In this document: positions 62,708 to 64,000 of the stretch, piece after piece
Layout of the letters: each line of letters starts with the position of its first letter
How positions within the stretch are numbered: position 1 is the first letter of the stretch
Assembly (NCBI RefSeq): GCF_900107015.1
Contig: NZ_FNOI01000002.1
Location: forward strand, 496,001 to 560,000
Length of the DNA: 64,000 bases
Direction: 5' to 3'
Source: Litoreibacter albidus
GTDB taxonomy: Bacteria > Pseudomonadota > Alphaproteobacteria > Rhodobacterales > Rhodobacteraceae
Position numbers and translations under genes: made by a program
The notes under the pieces: generated by a model
Seen by the model: the letters and a program-made list of their open reading frames with translations, nothing else
Databases searched by the model: none
Told to the model about the DNA's origin: nothing

Positions 62708-64000
62708 ATCCGACGTTACATGCCGCCATGACCGCCATGTTAAGAATGTCGTTCGTGGACGACGTTGTGGAACAGATCTGAACAGGATGATCGACGCCGC
62801 TTAGAATCGGGCCAATAACCGTCGCGCCGCCCATTTCCTGCATCAATTTCACCGAAATCGACGAGGAATGCCGTGCTGGCACAACCAACACATTCGCCGG
62901 TCCGGACAGTCTGCAAAATGGATACTGCGCCAGCACATCGGGGTTCATGGCCACGTCAACGGTCATTTCGCCGTCATACTCGAAGTCAACGCCGCGACTA
63001 TCCAGCACCTTAGGTGCAATATGCATTTTCTCGGCGCGCTCACTTACCGGATAGCCAAAGGTAGAGAAGCTAACGAAGGCAACGCGCGGCTCCAAACCAA
63101 GGGACCGTGCCGTCGCCGCGCCGCGCTCCGCAATATCCGCCAGTGTGTTCTCATCCGGCCATTCGTGAACCAAAGTATCCGCGATCAAAACGATCCGACC
63201 GTTGCGCAGCAGTGCGGTGACGCCCACGGCGCCGTCCTTTGGGGACACGTCCAGCACGTGGTTGAGCAACTCAAGCACATGCGCTGATTTTCGTGTAGCA
63301 CCCGTGATCAACCCGTCCCCGTGCCCGTGCGCCAACATAAGCGCGGAGAAAACATGCCGGTCTCGGGACGCTAGCCGATGCACGTCCTGCGCGTCATATC
63401 CCTTGCGCTGGAGCCGACTGTAGAGGAACGAGCGGTACGTCTCCAAATGCTCCGTGTTGCGGGCATTCACAATGGTGAGCTCGCGGTATGCGTCCGCTAA
63501 CCCAGCTGCCGTTAGCTTTTCCTTAACGTCATCTTCACGACCGACAACCAAGGCCTGACCCAGACCAGACCGCTGGTAGGACACAGCCGCACGCAGCACC
63601 CGAATATCATCACCCTCCGCAAAGATCATGCGGGCGTTCTTCGTTCTGGCGCGGTTGTGCAGGCCTTCCAGCATGGACGCCGTGGGGTCCATACGGGATC
63701 GCAAGGCCACGGTGTAGGCGTCAAAATCTACGATAGCCTTGCGAGACACGCCCGTCTCGATACCGGCCTGCGCCACCGCAGGCGGGATCGTGTAGATCAA
63801 CCGCGGGTCAAAGGGCGTAGGGATAATGTAGTCGCGGCCGAACGTCAGTTTTTGCCCGTAAGCCACCGCGACTTCGTCGGGCACGTCTTCTCGCGCCAGC
63901 TTCGCAAGCGCCTCTGCGCAGGCAATTTTCATCGCGTCGTTGATCGTGCGGGCGCGAATGTCTAGCGCGCCGCGAAACAGATACGGGAAGCACAGCACGT
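62706..64000 (-). CDS. maeB: NADP-dependent malic enzyme, MaeB type (C-terminal part, partial)
   Basis: This is the C-terminal part of a large malic enzyme; the frame runs off the right edge, so the N-terminus is missing. Visible are the end of the malic enzyme domain (VLCFPYLFRGALDIRARTIN, then IIPTPFDPRLI) and a full phosphotransacetylase-like domain (ARMIFAEGDDIRVLRAA, HGDGLITGATRKSAHVL, LSGPANVLVVPARHSSSISV). This two-domain layout is typical of MaeB, where the PTA-like part is regulatory (acetyl-CoA sensing). It decarboxylates malate to pyruvate with NADP. Confidence 0.95.
   Translation of the reverse strand, partial: VLCFPYLFRGALDIRARTINDAMKIACAEALAKLAREDVPDEVAVAYGQKLTFGRDYIIPTPFDPRLIYTIPPAVAQAGIETGVSRKAIVDFDAYTVALRSRMDPTASMLEGLHNRARTKNARMIFAEGDDIRVLRAAVSYQRSGLGQALVVGREDDVKEKLTAAGLADAYRELTIVNARNTEHLETYRSFLYSRLQRKGYDAQDVHRLASRDRHVFSALMLAHGHGDGLITGATRKSAHVLELLNHVLDVSPKDGAVGVTALLRNGRIVLIADTLVHEWPDENTLADIAERGAATARSLGLEPRVAFVSFSTFGYPVSERAEKMHIAPKVLDSRGVDFEYDGEMTVDVAMNPDVLAQYPFCRLSGPANVLVVPARHSSSISVKLMQEMGGATVIGPILSGVDHPVQICSTTSSTNDILNMAVMAACNVG

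Overview
The window is chromosomal DNA from an alphaproteobacterium, most likely a marine member of the Roseobacter group (Rhodobacterales). The evidence is the overall protein sequence character, the lptC-lptA-lptB-hpf-ptsN order, the RNase D starting MANFLHQND, a GltB with a 33-residue leader before its catalytic Cys, and several families typical of this group. GC content is moderate to high, except in a visibly more AT-rich accessory stretch at about 26.4-36.5 kb.

Region 1 (1-12160) is an exopolysaccharide locus. It holds a large partial SGNH-esterase-like protein with a lectin-like tail, two hexapeptide acetyltransferases, an O-antigen-polymerase-like membrane protein and two family 2 glycosyltransferases. 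It also has a PssD/PssE-type split glycosyltransferase, an outer-membrane beta-barrel, a short Wza-like export protein, an ExoY-like priming transferase, a Wzz-like chain-length protein and a BY-kinase-like protein whose nucleotide-binding motifs look degenerate. Many of the genes overlap by ATGA, so the locus is two divergent, tightly coupled operons.

Region 2 (12213-26174) is housekeeping: gpmI-envC-ctpA-rppH plus a secreted hypothetical protein, a bidirectional terminator, then gltD, an alpha/beta-hydrolase-like gene and gltB. It ends with uppP and a complex-I-type NAD(P)-binding protein.

Region 3 (26354-36500) begins at tRNA-Leu(CAG) and looks like an accessory island in decay. In about 4.5 kb there are an HNH endonuclease gene with an in-frame TGA, a serine recombinase with a one-base frameshift, a membrane-toxin-like gene with a one-base frameshift, and its coupled membrane-protein partner interrupted by TAG. 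Next comes an apparently intact cassette of a PhnW-like class V aminotransferase, a CDP-alcohol phosphatidyltransferase and a LicC/PntC-like nucleotidyltransferase, with a divergent HAD phosphatase; this could make an unusual lipid or polymer head group. The region ends with a groES-groEL relic that still carries a perfect CIRCE operator.

Region 4 (36611-47583) holds a MYG1-family protein, a TetR regulator divergent from an AcrAB-type RND pump, rnd, kdsD, lptCAB, hpf and ptsN.

Region 5 (47580-58698) is a second surface-polysaccharide block: a sulfotransferase-like protein, a GT14-type protein, a frameshifted glycosyltransferase, a GT4 enzyme, galE, galU, a family 2 glycosyltransferase, kdsB, cysQ and a KpsM-like ABC permease. 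Having a sulfotransferase homologue and the PAP phosphatase CysQ in one block hints at sulfated glycan chemistry.

Region 6 (58695-64000) holds alkB, then dnaK-dnaJ behind a possible heat-shock promoter, a terminator, and the C-terminal part of a MaeB-type malic enzyme running off the right edge. No CRISPR array, rRNA or complete insertion sequence was seen.
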